DNA from: Peptococcaceae bacterium
GTDB lineage: Bacteria > Bacillota > Peptococcia > Peptococcales > Peptococcaceae
Reading direction: 5' to 3'
DNA: 64,000 nt
NCBI GenBank assembly: GCA_017399005.1
Contig: JAFQEO010000033.1
Location: 1-64,000 of the forward strand
The first letter of the stretch is position 1, and each line of letters begins with the position of its first letter. Shown here in pieces: positions 17,612 through 27,029 of the stretch. The translations under genes were made by a program, and so were the position numbers. The notes under the pieces were generated by a model. It was not told the origin of the DNA. It was given only the letters and a program-made list of their open reading frames with translations, and ran no database searches.

Positions 17612-17640
17612 AAGATAGCATAAAAAAAGAATTTTAGCAA
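17612..17640 (-). promoter_or_regulatory. Promoter of the amino acid ABC operon
   Basis: On the reverse strand TTGCTA (17640-17635) and TATCTT (17617-17612) are 17 bases apart. The remaining 17641-17850 is AT-rich, with no gene recognised. Confidence 0.65.
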
Positions 17641-17859
17641 GAAGGATACACAAAAAGAGAGAATGTATAGGAATTATTTATCATAAAAAGAAATACTGTA
17701 TACATAATTGTTTGCGATGGCTGTAAAAAGCCGAAAATGTTTGTGTTTTTTTCTGTTAGCGGGATTGTTAATATGGCTTATTGATGTGCGCTTTCGTGAT
17801 GTATGACACAGTGTGTGATTTCATAATGACATTTTGCTTTTCTTCTGCCGGTTTTGTGT

Positions 17860-17865
17860 TATAAT
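17860..17865 (+). promoter_or_regulatory. Probable -10 element for ruvCAB
   Basis: TATAAT at 17860-17865 is about 128 bases before ruvC. Upstream TTGCTT is 20 bases away, which is longer than ideal. No LexA/SOS box was recognised between it and the gene. Confidence 0.45.
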
Positions 17866-17992
17866 AAAAAGCAAACATACTTTCTCTAAAGATATTAAAG
17901 AAATAGAAAGATATAACAATTCCGTTTTTATTTCGTGTCGGGCATAGGCAGTGCTATGCAAATGGCTGCGAACAGCAAGGAGTAAAAATATT

Positions 17993-18487
17993 ATGATTAT
18001 ACTGGGTATTGACCCTGGAACGGCAACTACCGGTTTTGGAATTATCCGTGTGGTCGGCAATTCTATTAAACCGGTGGATTACGGCGTTATCAGCACACCT
18101 GCCGGTGTTCCCATGGAGCAGAGGCTTGTGATGATTTACGAGCAGATGAATCAGATTATTGAGAAATGGAAGCCGGAGCAGGTGGCCATTGAAGAACTGT
18201 TTTTTAACAAAAACATTACAACCGGAATTACCGTTGGCCAGGCCCGCGGTGTGTTGCTGTTATCCTGTGCTCAAAAGGGGCTGGAGGTGCATGAGTATAC
18301 ACCGCTGCAGGTAAAACAGGCACTGGTGGGAAACGGCAGAGCCGAAAAAAAACAGGTGCAGTTTATGGTAAAAACATTTCTCGGTCTGCGTGAGGTTCCC
18401 AGACCCGATGACGCTGCCGATGCACTGGCCATTGCCATCTGCCACACCCATCATCATCAGACTAAGACAAGGAGTATCAAACGATGA
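17993..18487 (+). CDS. ruvC: Holliday junction resolvase RuvC
   Basis: Endonuclease that cuts four-way DNA junctions during recombinational repair, acting with RuvAB. The 164-residue length is standard. The RNase H-like active site is visible: Asp in ILGIDPGTATTGFGII at the N-terminus, Glu in VAIEELFFNKN, and the acidic pair in PRPDDAADALAIAICH near the C-terminus. The start is ATG 17993, with AAGGAG ten bases upstream. The earlier ATG at 17951 lies before the site. The stop overlaps ruvA by four bases (ATGA). Confidence 0.97.
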   Translation: MIILGIDPGTATTGFGIIRVVGNSIKPVDYGVISTPAGVPMEQRLVMIYEQMNQIIEKWKPEQVAIEELFFNKNITTGITVGQARGVLLLSCAQKGLEVHEYTPLQVKQALVGNGRAEKKQVQFMVKTFLGLREVPRPDDAADALAIAICHTHHHQTKTRSIKR

Positions 18488-19095
18488 TCAGTTATCTGAA
18501 AGGTACCGTTCTGCATAAAACTGCCGGCAGCGTTATGGTGCTGTGCGGTTCGGTGGGCTATGAGGTGCAGGTTCCGGCCAGTCGGATTCTGCGTTACAGC
18601 CAGCAGCAGAATTGCGAATTTTATATTTATTATCACCAGCGGGAGGATGCGGTGCAGTTGTTTGGCTTTGAAAGCTGGGCAGAACGCGAATTTTTTATGA
18701 CGCTGCTGAATGTATCCGGTATCGGGCCGAAAAGTGCCCTTGCCATGATTGGCCAGACAACGCTAAGCGGTCTGTATCAGGCCATTGCCGGTGAAAATGT
18801 GGAGTTTTTAACAAAAGTGCCGGGTATCGGTAAAAAAACAGCGCAGCGTCTGGTTCTGGAGCTGAAAGACAAGCTGCCGGCATCAGCACTGGAGGAATTT
18901 GCAGCTGCCGGAATGGAACTGCCGGAAGTGGCGATAGCTCCGGCTGCAATGAATGATGATATCACTGATGTTCTGCTGAGCCTGGGGTATCATGAAAGCG
19001 AGATTCGAAAAATTTATCCGGAACTGAAAAAACTGCAGGGTGCGGATGAACAGACCATTATCAGGAAAGCGCTGCAGATGCTGGCGCGGATTTAG
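18484..19095 (+). CDS. ruvA: Holliday junction branch migration protein RuvA
   Basis: Junction-binding subunit that loads the RuvB motor. At 203 residues it has the usual three domains: an OB-fold at residues 1-62 (MISYLKGTVLHKTAG, FYIYYHQREDA), tandem helix-hairpin-helix motifs at 65-140 (LLNVSGIGPKSALAMIG and KVPGIGKKTAQRLVLELKDK), and a small helical domain III at 150-203 (DVLLSLGYHESEIRK) that contacts RuvB. Its start overlaps the ruvC stop, and ruvB begins nine bases after its stop. Confidence 0.97.
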   Translation: MISYLKGTVLHKTAGSVMVLCGSVGYEVQVPASRILRYSQQQNCEFYIYYHQREDAVQLFGFESWAEREFFMTLLNVSGIGPKSALAMIGQTTLSGLYQAIAGENVEFLTKVPGIGKKTAQRLVLELKDKLPASALEEFAAAGMELPEVAIAPAAMNDDITDVLLSLGYHESEIRKIYPELKKLQGADEQTIIRKALQMLARI

Positions 19096-19104
19096 GAGGC
19101 TCAT

Positions 19105-20154
19105 ATGGATTTTGGAGATGAACGCCTGATTACGCCTCATGCCATGTTTGACGACAACGTGGAAGGGAATAAGGTGCGGCCGAAACGGTTAAGCGATTAT
19201 ATCGGCCAGAGCAAAGTAAAAGAAAATATGAGTATCTATGTGGAAGCAGCAAAAGCCCGCGGCGAGGCACTGGACCATGTTCTGCTGTACGGGCCTCCGG
19301 GGCTTGGCAAAACTACACTGGCCAATATTATTGCCAATGAGCTGAATGTGCAGATTAAAATCACATCCGGCCCAGCCATTGAACGTGCCGGGGATTTAGC
19401 GGCTATTTTAACCAATCTGGAACCGCACGATGTGCTGTTTATCGATGAGATTCACCGCATTAACCGGACGGTGGAAGAAGTATTATATCCGGCAATCGAG
19501 GATTTTGCACTGGATATTATGATTGGCAAAGGCCCTGCAGCCCGTTCGCTTCGCATTGATTTGCCGCCGTTTACCTTAATCGGTGCCACTACAAAAGCCG
19601 GTATGTTAACCGGCCCTCTGCGTGACCGTTTTGGTGTGATTGAACGGCTGGAGTTTTATACGGTGGAGGAATTAAAACAGATTGTCACCCGCAGTGCCGA
19701 TATTCTGGCAGTGCCAATCGAGGAAAAAGGTGCTCTGGAAATTGCCCGTCGTTCCCGCGGGACACCGCGTATTGCAAACCGTCTCCTGCGCCGTGTGCGT
19801 GATTTTGCACAGGTGAAAGGCGATGGCCTGATTACCGAAGAAATTGCCGACAAAGCCTTAACTATGCAGGAAATCGATAACGAAGGGCTGGATAAAATTG
19901 ACCATCGGGTATTATCCACTATTATCCGCAATTTCAACGGCGGTCCGGTAGGGCTGGAAACCCTGGCTGCCACCATCAATGAAGACAGCGGCACCATCGA
20001 GGATGTATGCGAGCCGTATTTATTACAGCGTGGATTTATCAGCCGTACACCACGTGGCCGCATTGCCACACCAATGGCCTATCAGCATCTTGGAATCCCG
20101 ATGCAGCAGAAGAACGCAGCACCGGCAGAATCCTTATGGGGGGAAGAAGTATGA
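19105..20154 (+). CDS. ruvB: Holliday junction branch migration ATPase RuvB
   Basis: Hexameric AAA+ motor that drives branch migration. The 349 residues show the N-terminal [18 protein letters not shown], Walker [10 protein letters not shown] near residue 63, Walker [11 protein letters not shown], sensor 1 [20 protein letters not shown] with the arginine finger, and sensor 2 in [20 protein letters not shown]. The winged-helix end contains [20 protein letters not shown] and TPRGR. GGAGG precedes the ATG. The last codons overlap the DUF2905 gene by four bases, completing a tightly coupled cluster. Confidence 0.98.
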   Translation: MDFGDERLITPHAMFDDNVEGNKVRPKRLSDYIGQSKVKENMSIYVEAAKARGEALDHVLLYGPPGLGKTTLANIIANELNVQIKITSGPAIERAGDLAAILTNLEPHDVLFIDEIHRINRTVEEVLYPAIEDFALDIMIGKGPAARSLRIDLPPFTLIGATTKAGMLTGPLRDRFGVIERLEFYTVEELKQIVTRSADILAVPIEEKGALEIARRSRGTPRIANRLLRRVRDFAQVKGDGLITEEIADKALTMQEIDNEGLDKIDHRVLSTIIRNFNGGPVGLETLAATINEDSGTIEDVCEPYLLQRGFISRTPRGRIATPMAYQHLGIPMQQKNAAPAESLWGEEV

Positions 20155-20372
20155 ACGGAACCGAATTAGGGAAAATGTTGATTATGCTTGGTCTTGGAGC
20201 CATTTTAATCGGTGCAGTGCTGATTATTCTGAGCCGGTTTATCAGTTTAGGCAATCTGCCCGGCGATATTGTAATCAAAGGCGAAAACGGCGGAGGCTTT
20301 TACTTCCCGATTGTGAGCTGTATTGTAATGAGTATTGTGCTGAGTGTGATTATGAATTTATTCAGCAGATAA
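20151..20372 (+). CDS. DUF2905 small membrane protein
   Basis: A 73-residue protein with two membrane helices: residues about 8-28 ([19 protein letters not shown]) and 50-70. The intervening loop, [20 protein letters not shown], is the conserved core of DUF2905. Genes of this family often sit next to ruvB in Bacillota, as here, but no function is established. The start is the ATG at 20151, overlapping the ruvB stop, with GGGGGAAG upstream. Longer forms starting inside ruvB are rejected. Confidence 0.9.
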   Translation: MNGTELGKMLIMLGLGAILIGAVLIILSRFISLGNLPGDIVIKGENGGGFYFPIVSCIVMSIVLSVIMNLFSR

Positions 20373-20492
20373 GGCTTGGCAAATTTTCCGACGCGCGATT
20401 TTCTGCGCTAGTAACTGCGTTGTTTTAAAATTTTCCTGCGCCTTTCGATTTATAGCTGTAGAGACTGGATTTTAAAGCTTTGAGGTGAAAAA

Positions 20493-20762
20493 ATGACAAT
20501 GAAAGATATGATTTTCAGAGCGTTTCGCGGGTCTATGCCAATCGCACTGGGGATTACCGTTGTGAATGTAATCATGATGCTGGTTATGGGAGAACCGGTC
20601 GGGTCGGATTATTTTAATTCGATGGTGAGCGGAGCTCTGGCAGGTGGCTGGGTTGGCGGCTTTGCATTCTGTATGATAATGGAAGTCATGAAAAAGAAAC
20701 AGTATGATGAATATATGAAGCAGAATGCTGGTAAAAAATCTGCAAAAAAACGAAAAAAATAA
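20493..20762 (+). CDS. Small two-helix membrane protein with basic tail
   Basis: 89 residues with hydrophobic segments at about 15-35 (MPIALGITVVNVIMMLVMG) and 45-66, ending in a strongly basic tail (KKSAKKRKK). GAGGTG precedes the ATG. I do not recognise a named family. A glycine-rich second helix (GALAGGWVGGFAF) recalls the small protein at 22356 (LGGIVGGIIFY), but the similarity is weak. It lies 120 bases after DUF2905 and is followed by a strong terminator. Confidence 0.7.
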   Translation: MTMKDMIFRAFRGSMPIALGITVVNVIMMLVMGEPVGSDYFNSMVSGALAGGWVGGFAFCMIMEVMKKKQYDEYMKQNAGKKSAKKRKK

Positions 20763-20774
20763 TATGTGAACCAG

Positions 20775-20845
20775 AAAAAGAGCCCTGTGACACGGCTGTC
20801 AGAATGATTCATGTTTCTGACGGATATCGCAGAGGCTCTTTTTAT
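20775..20845 (+). terminator. Branched intrinsic terminator
   Basis: The outer stem AAAAAGAGCC (20775-20784) pairs with GGCTCTTTTT (20834-20843). An internal stem-loop GTCAGAA/TTTCTGAC makes it branched. Confidence 0.8.
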
Positions 20846-20904
20846 TGTTTCTGGCAACTTTTGGCGAAGAATTTCGTCTATAAATCGTAAAGGAGGTTGT
20901 TGTC

Positions 20905-21732
20905 ATGAAGAAATATTTGATTGCGATAATTCTGTGTCTGCTTGTGTTCTGCGGCTGTCAGCCGAAAGAAGCAGGGGAACCGGTAACGCTGCGTATTGTG
21001 GATGGAGCAGAAACGGGTAATCTGGTGCTGGCAGGAGAAACAGCCAGTGATGTATATACACTTTCTGTTGAAGGTATTACCGTTTATCTGGATGGCGAAA
21101 AAGCCGATGCGTCTGTTCTGGAGGATGGCATGAAAATAGACATTGTGCACAGCGGCGAGATTCTGGAAACGTATCCGGCCTCTTTTGGAGATATAAAATG
21201 GATTGACGCTTACAGCCTTGGTACAGAGAAGAATCCGGGCGGGAGTTATTATGATTTATGCGGTTTATACTTAAAAGTGCTGGATGATTTGTGGGAGAAG
21301 GATTCAGGCTTAAACGGTGAAATAAACTATGTGAGTGTGGATTTGAGCAAAGCGCCGGGCAATCTGACCGATGGTGAAAAAGCAGCCATCGCGTGGATTT
21401 TTGGCGGAAACCACAATGTAACAGCACTTACATTACCATCAGACGAACTGGCAGAGCAGGGTTATTTTACAGAAATTTCGCTCTCCTATATGGGGAAAGG
21501 CGATGGCGCTGATGAAAAGGAACGTAAAATCTACCAGTGGGATGACGGAGTATTATTTACTATCGTCGATAACCGCAGCGCAGAAGAAATCTATTCGCTG
21601 CCGGTGATAAAATTTGATGCCATGAAATGGCGAACACCGCTAGGTGCCTATTACTTCTCCGATTGCTCGGCAGTGTGGCCGCAGATGGGCACATGGAGCA
21701 GTTATAATGTGGAACATGAAATGATATCGTAG
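20905..21732 (+). CDS. Uncharacterised lipoprotein
   Basis: 275 residues with a lipoprotein signal (KKYLIAIILCLLVFCGC, Cys about 18). The first part (about 30-100) reads as a beta-rich domain with YTLSVEGITVYLDGEKAD and GEILETYPASFG, a motif I associate with uncharacterised exported proteins of anaerobic Bacillota. The second part (100-275) contains YYDLCGLYLKVLDDLWEKD and seems alpha/beta. No enzymatic motif is visible. AAAGGAGG precedes the ATG. No function can be given. A single gene with its own upstream terminator. Confidence 0.75.
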   Translation: MKKYLIAIILCLLVFCGCQPKEAGEPVTLRIVDGAETGNLVLAGETASDVYTLSVEGITVYLDGEKADASVLEDGMKIDIVHSGEILETYPASFGDIKWIDAYSLGTEKNPGGSYYDLCGLYLKVLDDLWEKDSGLNGEINYVSVDLSKAPGNLTDGEKAAIAWIFGGNHNVTALTLPSDELAEQGYFTEISLSYMGKGDGADEKERKIYQWDDGVLFTIVDNRSAEEIYSLPVIKFDAMKWRTPLGAYYFSDCSAVWPQMGTWSSYNVEHEMIS

Positions 21733-21786
21733 ACAGGTGAATCTGCACTATAATAATGTCTGTGAGTATTGTTTTCACATTATAGA

Positions 21787-21815
21787 TTGACATTCTGCCA
21801 GATGTATAGTATATT
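21787..21815 (+). promoter_or_regulatory. Promoter of the 21870-22541 pair
   Basis: A perfect TTGACA (21787-21792) and TATATT (21810-21815) have a 17-base spacer. Confidence 0.88.
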
Positions 21816-21869
21816 GGTTCGCACAAGCAGAATAAAACTATTGTGTATAGTAGCAGGGAGGGTTTGACC

Positions 21870-22331
21870 ATGAAAACACGAAATAAAGTGGCAGTTACAG
21901 TTCTGATTATTGTGCTGATAATCGGGCTTGTATGGAATGTGTTCGGGCCGTTTTTAGTGAATCAGACGCTGATTACCGGCTATGTGAAAAACCATGCCGA
22001 TGAACTGGAACAGATAGCGCTGGGCACGATGACATTGGAACGGGATGAGTTCGGAAATTCCTGGAGGAAAGAGGCTCCGTTTCGTATCTTGAATCGTGAA
22101 GCCGCTCCGGATTTGGTTGAGTTTGATTGCTGGGGATGGGGTCTGGCACCATCCAGCACATATATTGGCTTTTACTATTCTGCCAATGATATTCCAATGG
22201 CTTATTGCGGTGTGAAATATGAATTGGTTGCGGATGGCGATGGCTGGTCGTGGCAGGAGCCGAAAAGTGATAATCACGGCTATACGGAAAAAATTATGGA
22301 TAAGTGGTACTATTACGAGGCAAGTTTCTGA
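21870..22331 (+). CDS. Membrane-anchored hypothetical protein
   Basis: 153 residues: a basic N-terminus, one membrane helix at about 7-27 (VAVTVLIIVLIIGLVWNVFG), then an extracytoplasmic domain rich in Trp/Tyr (FDCWGWGLAPSSTYIGFYYS). The start is ATG 21870, with AGGGAGGG seven bases upstream. An in-frame ATG nine codons earlier precedes that site. The family is not recognised. It is followed at 24 bases by another small membrane protein and probably co-transcribed with it. Confidence 0.72.
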   Translation: MKTRNKVAVTVLIIVLIIGLVWNVFGPFLVNQTLITGYVKNHADELEQIALGTMTLERDEFGNSWRKEAPFRILNREAAPDLVEFDCWGWGLAPSSTYIGFYYSANDIPMAYCGVKYELVADGDGWSWQEPKSDNHGYTEKIMDKWYYYEASF

Positions 22332-22355
22332 TAAGACTACAAGGAGGCGGTTATT

Positions 22356-22541
22356 ATGAAACAGCAGGTAACAGAAGCATTGAAAAACTCGGTACCGATA
22401 GCAGTGGGGATGGCAACGGGTACTGCACTGGCACCTATACAGAAGGGGTCATTTCCAATGCGGATTCTGACCACATTTTTAGGCGGCATTGTCGGGGGCA
22501 TTATTTTTTATCTTGGCATTGCAAGAGAAAAAACCAGATAA
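22356..22541 (+). CDS. Small hydrophobic protein (61 aa)
   Basis: A 61-residue protein with two hydrophobic stretches (VPIAVGMATGTALAPI and ILTTFLGGIVGGIIFYLGIA) and a basic C-terminus. AAGGAGGCGG lies just before the ATG, which strongly supports translation. The family is not recognised. It shares the promoter at 21787 with the preceding gene and ends before a clear terminator. Confidence 0.7.
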   Translation: MKQQVTEALKNSVPIAVGMATGTALAPIQKGSFPMRILTTFLGGIVGGIIFYLGIAREKTR

Positions 22542-22565
22542 TATCCAGTAATATCTAGCAGCCGG

Positions 22566-22594
22566 AAGAGCTCGTTTATCGGGCTCTTTTTCTT
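22566..22594 (+). terminator. Intrinsic terminator
   Basis: AAGAGCTCG (22566-22574) pairs with CGGGCTCTT (22580-22588) and runs into a T tract. Confidence 0.85.
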
Positions 22595-22690
22595 TATGTA
22601 AGCTGCAAAAATCACGGATAGTATTTTATGCCTGCGTGTGCTATACTAAATTGTTAAACAAATATGAATGTAATGATTGGAGATATAAAA

Positions 22691-23731
22691 ATGCGTACCG
22701 ATGATTTTAATTTTGACCTGCCGGAGGAACTGATTGCCCAGCATCCGCTGGAGCAGCGTGACCATTCCCGTCTGCTGGTGCTGGATAAACACAGCGGCAG
22801 TATTGCTCATAAACGATTTGATAATATTCTGGATTATCTGGTGCCTGGCGATGTGCTGGTTCTCAATAATACCCGTGTTATTCCGGCACGGCTGTACGGC
22901 ATGAAGGCTGGTGGTACTGCACAGATTGAAGTACTGCTGTTAAAACCGGTGGAAAATCAGCCGGACTGCTGGGAGGTGCTGGTTCGTCCGGGGAAACGGG
23001 TGAAAACCGGAGCGCAGGTAATCTTTGGCGAAGGCAGGATGACTGGTACGGTAATCGGCGATACCGATACAGGTCGCATTATGAAATTTGAATACGATGG
23101 TATTTTTAACGAGATTCTAGATGAACTGGGCACAATGCCGCTGCCTCCGTATATCAAGGCAAAACTGGACGACCAGGAGCGTTACCAGACGGTTTACGCA
23201 AAAGAACGGGGTTCTGCAGCAGCGCCGACTGCCGGGCTGCATTTTACAGAGGAACTGCTGAAAGAAGTAAAAGCAAGAGGCATTGAGGTTGCAGAAGTTC
23301 TGCTGCATGTGGGGCTTGGCACATTCCGTCCGGTACAGGTGGATGATGTGCTGAATCACAAAATGCACAGCGAACATTACCGCATTACACAGGATGCAGC
23401 TGATACCATCAACAAAGCGCTGGATGAAGGCCGCAGGGTAATCTCTGTGGGCACCACATCCACCCGCACACTGGAAAGTTCGGCAAAAGACGGCCGTGTT
23501 GTGGCTGGCGAAGGCGATACCGAAATCTTTATTTATCCGGGGTATCAGTTCCAGATTATCAGCGGTCTGATTACCAATTTCCATCTGCCGAAATCTACAC
23601 TGGTTATGCTGGTAAGTGCTCTGGCAGGAAAAGACCACATTCTTCATGCCTATGAGGAAGCGGTAAAAGAACGCTACCGGTTCTTCTCTTTTGGTGATGC
23701 TATGTTCATCGCTGACGTGGACGGAAAATAG
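22691..23731 (+). CDS. queA: S-adenosylmethionine:tRNA ribosyltransferase-isomerase
   Basis: Transfers and isomerises the ribosyl group of SAM onto 7-aminomethyl-7-deazaguanine in tRNA, forming epoxyqueuosine. The 346-residue length is normal. Family landmarks: [25 protein letters not shown] at the start (parts), [55 protein letters not shown] and [19 protein letters not shown]. The start is ATG 22691, with GGAG eight bases upstream. An ATG nine codons earlier precedes the site. It stands alone, without tgt next to it. Confidence 0.97.
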   Translation: MRTDDFNFDLPEELIAQHPLEQRDHSRLLVLDKHSGSIAHKRFDNILDYLVPGDVLVLNNTRVIPARLYGMKAGGTAQIEVLLLKPVENQPDCWEVLVRPGKRVKTGAQVIFGEGRMTGTVIGDTDTGRIMKFEYDGIFNEILDELGTMPLPPYIKAKLDDQERYQTVYAKERGSAAAPTAGLHFTEELLKEVKARGIEVAEVLLHVGLGTFRPVQVDDVLNHKMHSEHYRITQDAADTINKALDEGRRVISVGTTSTRTLESSAKDGRVVAGEGDTEIFIYPGYQFQIISGLITNFHLPKSTLVMLVSALAGKDHILHAYEEAVKERYRFFSFGDAMFIADVDGK

Positions 23732-23746
23732 AATAGTTATGAATGA

Positions 23747-23781
23747 AAGCGACGGGAATTAATCACCTGTCGCTTATTTTA
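23747..23781 (+). terminator. Intrinsic terminator of queA
   Basis: AAGCGACGGG (23747-23756) pairs with CCTGTCGCTT (23766-23775), followed by ATTTTAT. Confidence 0.75.
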
Positions 23782-23811
23782 TACACAGCTTTCGTTATAC
23801 TGTATTCATAC

Positions 23812-23840
23812 TGGACAAGCCATAGGAATCTTGCTATTAT
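23812..23840 (+). promoter_or_regulatory. Promoter of the aminotransferase gene
   Basis: TGGACA (23812-23817) and TATTAT (23835-23840) have a 17-base spacer. Confidence 0.7.
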
Positions 23841-23901
23841 ATATAAGATGAAAATTTTAATCATTATTATATAACTATTATAATTATGGAAGGTGAATGA
23901 T

Positions 23902-25086
23902 ATGGGTATTCCATCTTATGCAGACAGAATGGCAGGCGTTTCCGGCAGCGCTGTTCGTGAAATTTTAAAACTGACACAGCAGCCGGATATTATTTCTTTT
24001 GGCGGCGGGTTACCGTCGGCAGATTCTTTCCCGATGGAAGATCTGAAATCGATTTTAAAAGAACTGACAGACAATCTGACTCCAGGGCTGCTTCAGTACG
24101 GTGAAACAGAAGGTTACCGGCCTCTGCGCGAGGAAGTTGTGAAACTGATGGCGACAAAGGGTGTCAATGTTGCGGTAGATGATGTGCTGATTACATCCGG
24201 TTCTCAGCAGGGTCTGGATTTAGTGGCAAAATCGTTCATCAATCCTGGCGATAAAATTATTGTGGAAAGTCCTACTTATCTGGCGGCTCTGCAGACATTC
24301 CGCATGTACGGTGCTGAATTTATTGAAGCGCCTGTAGATGCAGACGGTGTTATGGCAGAAGAACTGGATAAAATTCTGGCTTCTGAAGAAAATGTAAAAC
24401 TGATTTACATGATTCCTAGTTTCCAGAATCCAAGCGGTCGTACAGTAAGCACCGAACGCCGTCAGGCAATCATGGAAGTGGTAAGAAAATACGATGTGGT
24501 TTTAATTGAAGATGCTCCATACGAAGATTTAAAATATACCGATGCGGTTTATCCTTGCATGAAATCTATGGATACCACCGGTCAGGTATTATATTTCGGC
24601 AGCTTCTCCAAAGTTATCACACCTGGTTTCCGTCTGGGTTACTCTATTGCATCGGAACCAATTCTGTCCCGCATGATTATCGGCAAACAGACCTGTGACC
24701 TGAACTGCTCTGTATTCAGCCAGGCGGTACTGGCAGAATTTTTAAAACGCGGGTTACTGCCGGATCATCTGAAAAAAATCAATGCCGAATATAAAGCAAA
24801 ACGCGATTTAATGCTGAAAACACTGGAGGAAACCATGCCGGAAGGTATTACATGGACCCATCCGGAAGGTGGTCTGTTCCTGTGGCTGGAACTGCCGGCT
24901 CATATGAGTACCAACGATTTATTCCTGAAAGCTGTTGAGAAAAAAGTTGCCTACGTTGCAGGGGATTCTTTCTATGCAGCAGGGGAACCGCACAATGCGA
25001 TGCGTATTAACTTCTCCAATGCGACACCGGATAAGATTGTGCTGGGTGTGGAAAAACTGGCGGAAGTTATTAAAGAGAACATGTAA
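23902..25086 (+). CDS. PLP-dependent aminotransferase, fold type I (2-aminoadipate/aromatic type)
   Basis: Cytoplasmic pyridoxal-phosphate aminotransferase of 394 residues. Landmarks are PDIISFGGGLPSADSFP, LLQYGETEGYRPLREEV, VLITSGSQQGLDLVAKSF (cofactor phosphate site), PSFQNPSGRT, EDAPYEDLKY (Asp/Tyr contacts to PLP) and YFGSFSKVITPGFRLGY, where the lysine forms the Schiff base. It resembles the LysN/MocR-catalytic-domain subgroup acting on 2-aminoadipate, aromatic or branched amino acids, and the substrate is not decidable here. The start is ATG 23902, preceded by GGAAGGTG. The GTG at 23893 is inside that site. Confidence 0.93.
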   Translation: MGIPSYADRMAGVSGSAVREILKLTQQPDIISFGGGLPSADSFPMEDLKSILKELTDNLTPGLLQYGETEGYRPLREEVVKLMATKGVNVAVDDVLITSGSQQGLDLVAKSFINPGDKIIVESPTYLAALQTFRMYGAEFIEAPVDADGVMAEELDKILASEENVKLIYMIPSFQNPSGRTVSTERRQAIMEVVRKYDVVLIEDAPYEDLKYTDAVYPCMKSMDTTGQVLYFGSFSKVITPGFRLGYSIASEPILSRMIIGKQTCDLNCSVFSQAVLAEFLKRGLLPDHLKKINAEYKAKRDLMLKTLEETMPEGITWTHPEGGLFLWLELPAHMSTNDLFLKAVEKKVAYVAGDSFYAAGEPHNAMRINFSNATPDKIVLGVEKLAEVIKENM

Positions 25087-25092
25087 ATTTTT

Positions 25093-25119
25093 AAGGGACG
25101 GTTTTCCGTCCCTTTTTTG
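25093..25119 (+). terminator. Intrinsic terminator of the aminotransferase gene
   Basis: AAGGGACGG (25093-25101) pairs with CCGTCCCTT (25106-25114) and runs into TTTT. Confidence 0.92.
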
Positions 25120-25125
25120 CTGCAT

Positions 25126-25154
25126 TTGTGTTTCCTGCTGAAACGCTGTATAAT
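25126..25154 (+). promoter_or_regulatory. Promoter of the radical-SAM gene
   Basis: TTGTGT (25126-25131) and TATAAT (25149-25154) have a 17-base spacer. Confidence 0.68.
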
Positions 25155-25198
25155 AAAAAGCAGAATGATAAGAATGTATGCAAATGAGGGGTTATGCA

Positions 25199-26944
25199 AT
25201 GAAAAAAATTGTTCTTGCAGCGTTGAGTGCCAAGTTTATTCATTCCAGTCTGGCACTGCGTTATCTGACAAAATTTAATCATAATAAAGAGAAACACAAT
25301 CTTCAGACCATGGAGTTTACCATTAATCAGCGGCTGGATTATATTGCCGATGAGATTTACCGGCAAGAGCCAGATGTGATTCTGTTTTCCTGTTACATCT
25401 GGAACGTGGAAATGCTTCGGCAGCTCTGTCCGCTTCTGAAAAAAATCCTTCCGGATTGTGTGATTGGTTTTGGAGGGCCGGAAGTCAGTTATGAAAGTGA
25501 TACATTTCTGATGGAGAATCCGGCGGTGGATTTTGTGATGCGCGGGGAAGGGGAGCTGGTATTTACAGAATATCTGAATTATCTGGATGGCGGCAATCCG
25601 GCATCGCTGTATGAAATTAAAAGTCTGACCTTCCGCGATGGGGAGAAGATTGTTTCCACACCGCAGCAGGAACCGCTGGATTTAGCGCTGCTGCCGTTCC
25701 CGTATGAGGAAGATTTCAGCGATGTGCAGAATCAGATTATTTATTATGAATCGTCCAGAGGATGTCCGTACAGCTGCGGCTACTGCCTGTCTTCCATTGA
25801 AAAAGGGGTGCGTTTTGTACCGCTGGATAAGGTGCTGCCGGATTTACAGAAGTTTCTGGATAAAAAGGTGAAGCAGGTCAAGTTTATCGACCGCACGTTC
25901 AACTGCAAGAAAAGTCATGCCATGGGAATCTGGCGCTATCTGCATGAGCACGATAACGGCGTGACCAATTTCCATTTTGAGATTACAGCGGATTTGATTG
26001 ACCAGGAAACCATCGATTTTCTGAAAACCGTTCGCAAGGGTTTATTCCAGTTTGAAATCGGGGTGCAATCCACCAATCCGCAGACCATTGAAGCGATTAA
26101 CCGCAATGTGGATTTTGAAAAGCTCTCTGGTATTGTGAAACAGATTAAAGCCGGCGGTAATATTCATCAGCATCTGGACCTGATTGCCGGACTGCCTTAT
26201 GAGGATTATGAATCTTTTGGCCGTTCTTTCAACGATGTGTATGCGCTTCAGCCGGAACAGCTTCAGCTTGGTTTCCTGAAAGTGCTGAAAGGCTCTATGA
26301 TTTATCATCGTCAGCATGATTATGATATCGTATATCACGATACAGCACCGTATGAGGTTTTAACCACGCATAAACTGCCGTATGATGATACACTGCGGCT
26401 CAAATATATTGAGGAAATGGTGGAAACTTATTATAACAGCGGCAAATTTCTGAATACGCTGGATTATCTGGTGCCGCTTTACGATACACCGTTTGCTTTT
26501 TTTGAACAGCTGTCACAGTACTGGATTGCACAGAACTGTCATCATCAGTCGCTGTCAAAAATCGGGCTGTGTGATGTTTTATGGGAGTTTGTGCAGCAGA
26601 ATCCGGCGGTGAATCTGCGAAAATTCCAGTGGCTGCTGAAATTTGACCTGGCACTGCACGAAAAACCAAAGAAACTGCCGGTATGGCTTACGGTCAGCAA
26701 CGATAAACAGTGGCATCAGCAGATTTTTAGTTTTTACTGCTCGTCGGAACAGATTCAGAAATATCTGCCTCATTATGCCGGGACGGAGAATAAAGTGGTG
26801 GCTCGAATCAGCCATCTGGAAGTGTTCGGTGATGAACAGCCAACGGCCATTCTGTTTGATTATGACCACCGGGATTTATTAAGCAATGCGGCTTATCAGA
26901 TGCTTCCGCTGGATGAATTAAAAAATCCGGCAGAAGAATCGTAA
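25199..26944 (+). CDS. B12-binding/radical-SAM protein with DUF4080 C-terminus
   Basis: A 581-residue enzyme. Residues about 1-140 form a B12-binding-like Rossmann domain (VILFSCYIWNVEMLRQLCP, GFGGPEVSYESD). The radical-SAM core follows, with the cluster motif in SSRGCPYSCGYCLSS (CxxxCxxC, about residue 190) and later FDFEIGVQSTNP-like signals (FQFEIGVQSTNPQTIEAI). The C-terminal 200 residues match DUF4080 in character. Related proteins use cobalamin and SAM in methylation or other radical reactions, but the substrate of this subgroup is not known to me. The start is ATG 25199, with GAGGGG upstream. It may be co-transcribed with the amidohydrolase 85 bases downstream. Confidence 0.88.
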   Translation: MKKIVLAALSAKFIHSSLALRYLTKFNHNKEKHNLQTMEFTINQRLDYIADEIYRQEPDVILFSCYIWNVEMLRQLCPLLKKILPDCVIGFGGPEVSYESDTFLMENPAVDFVMRGEGELVFTEYLNYLDGGNPASLYEIKSLTFRDGEKIVSTPQQEPLDLALLPFPYEEDFSDVQNQIIYYESSRGCPYSCGYCLSSIEKGVRFVPLDKVLPDLQKFLDKKVKQVKFIDRTFNCKKSHAMGIWRYLHEHDNGVTNFHFEITADLIDQETIDFLKTVRKGLFQFEIGVQSTNPQTIEAINRNVDFEKLSGIVKQIKAGGNIHQHLDLIAGLPYEDYESFGRSFNDVYALQPEQLQLGFLKVLKGSMIYHRQHDYDIVYHDTAPYEVLTTHKLPYDDTLRLKYIEEMVETYYNSGKFLNTLDYLVPLYDTPFAFFEQLSQYWIAQNCHHQSLSKIGLCDVLWEFVQQNPAVNLRKFQWLLKFDLALHEKPKKLPVWLTVSNDKQWHQQIFSFYCSSEQIQKYLPHYAGTENKVVARISHLEVFGDEQPTAILFDYDHRDLLSNAAYQMLPLDELKNPAEES

Positions 26945-27029
26945 ACAATAAAACGGGCAGGACATCTGAGGCGATACGACCGAAACATGATGAAAATACA
27001 ACGGAATAAAACTTTCAGGAGGCGATTGT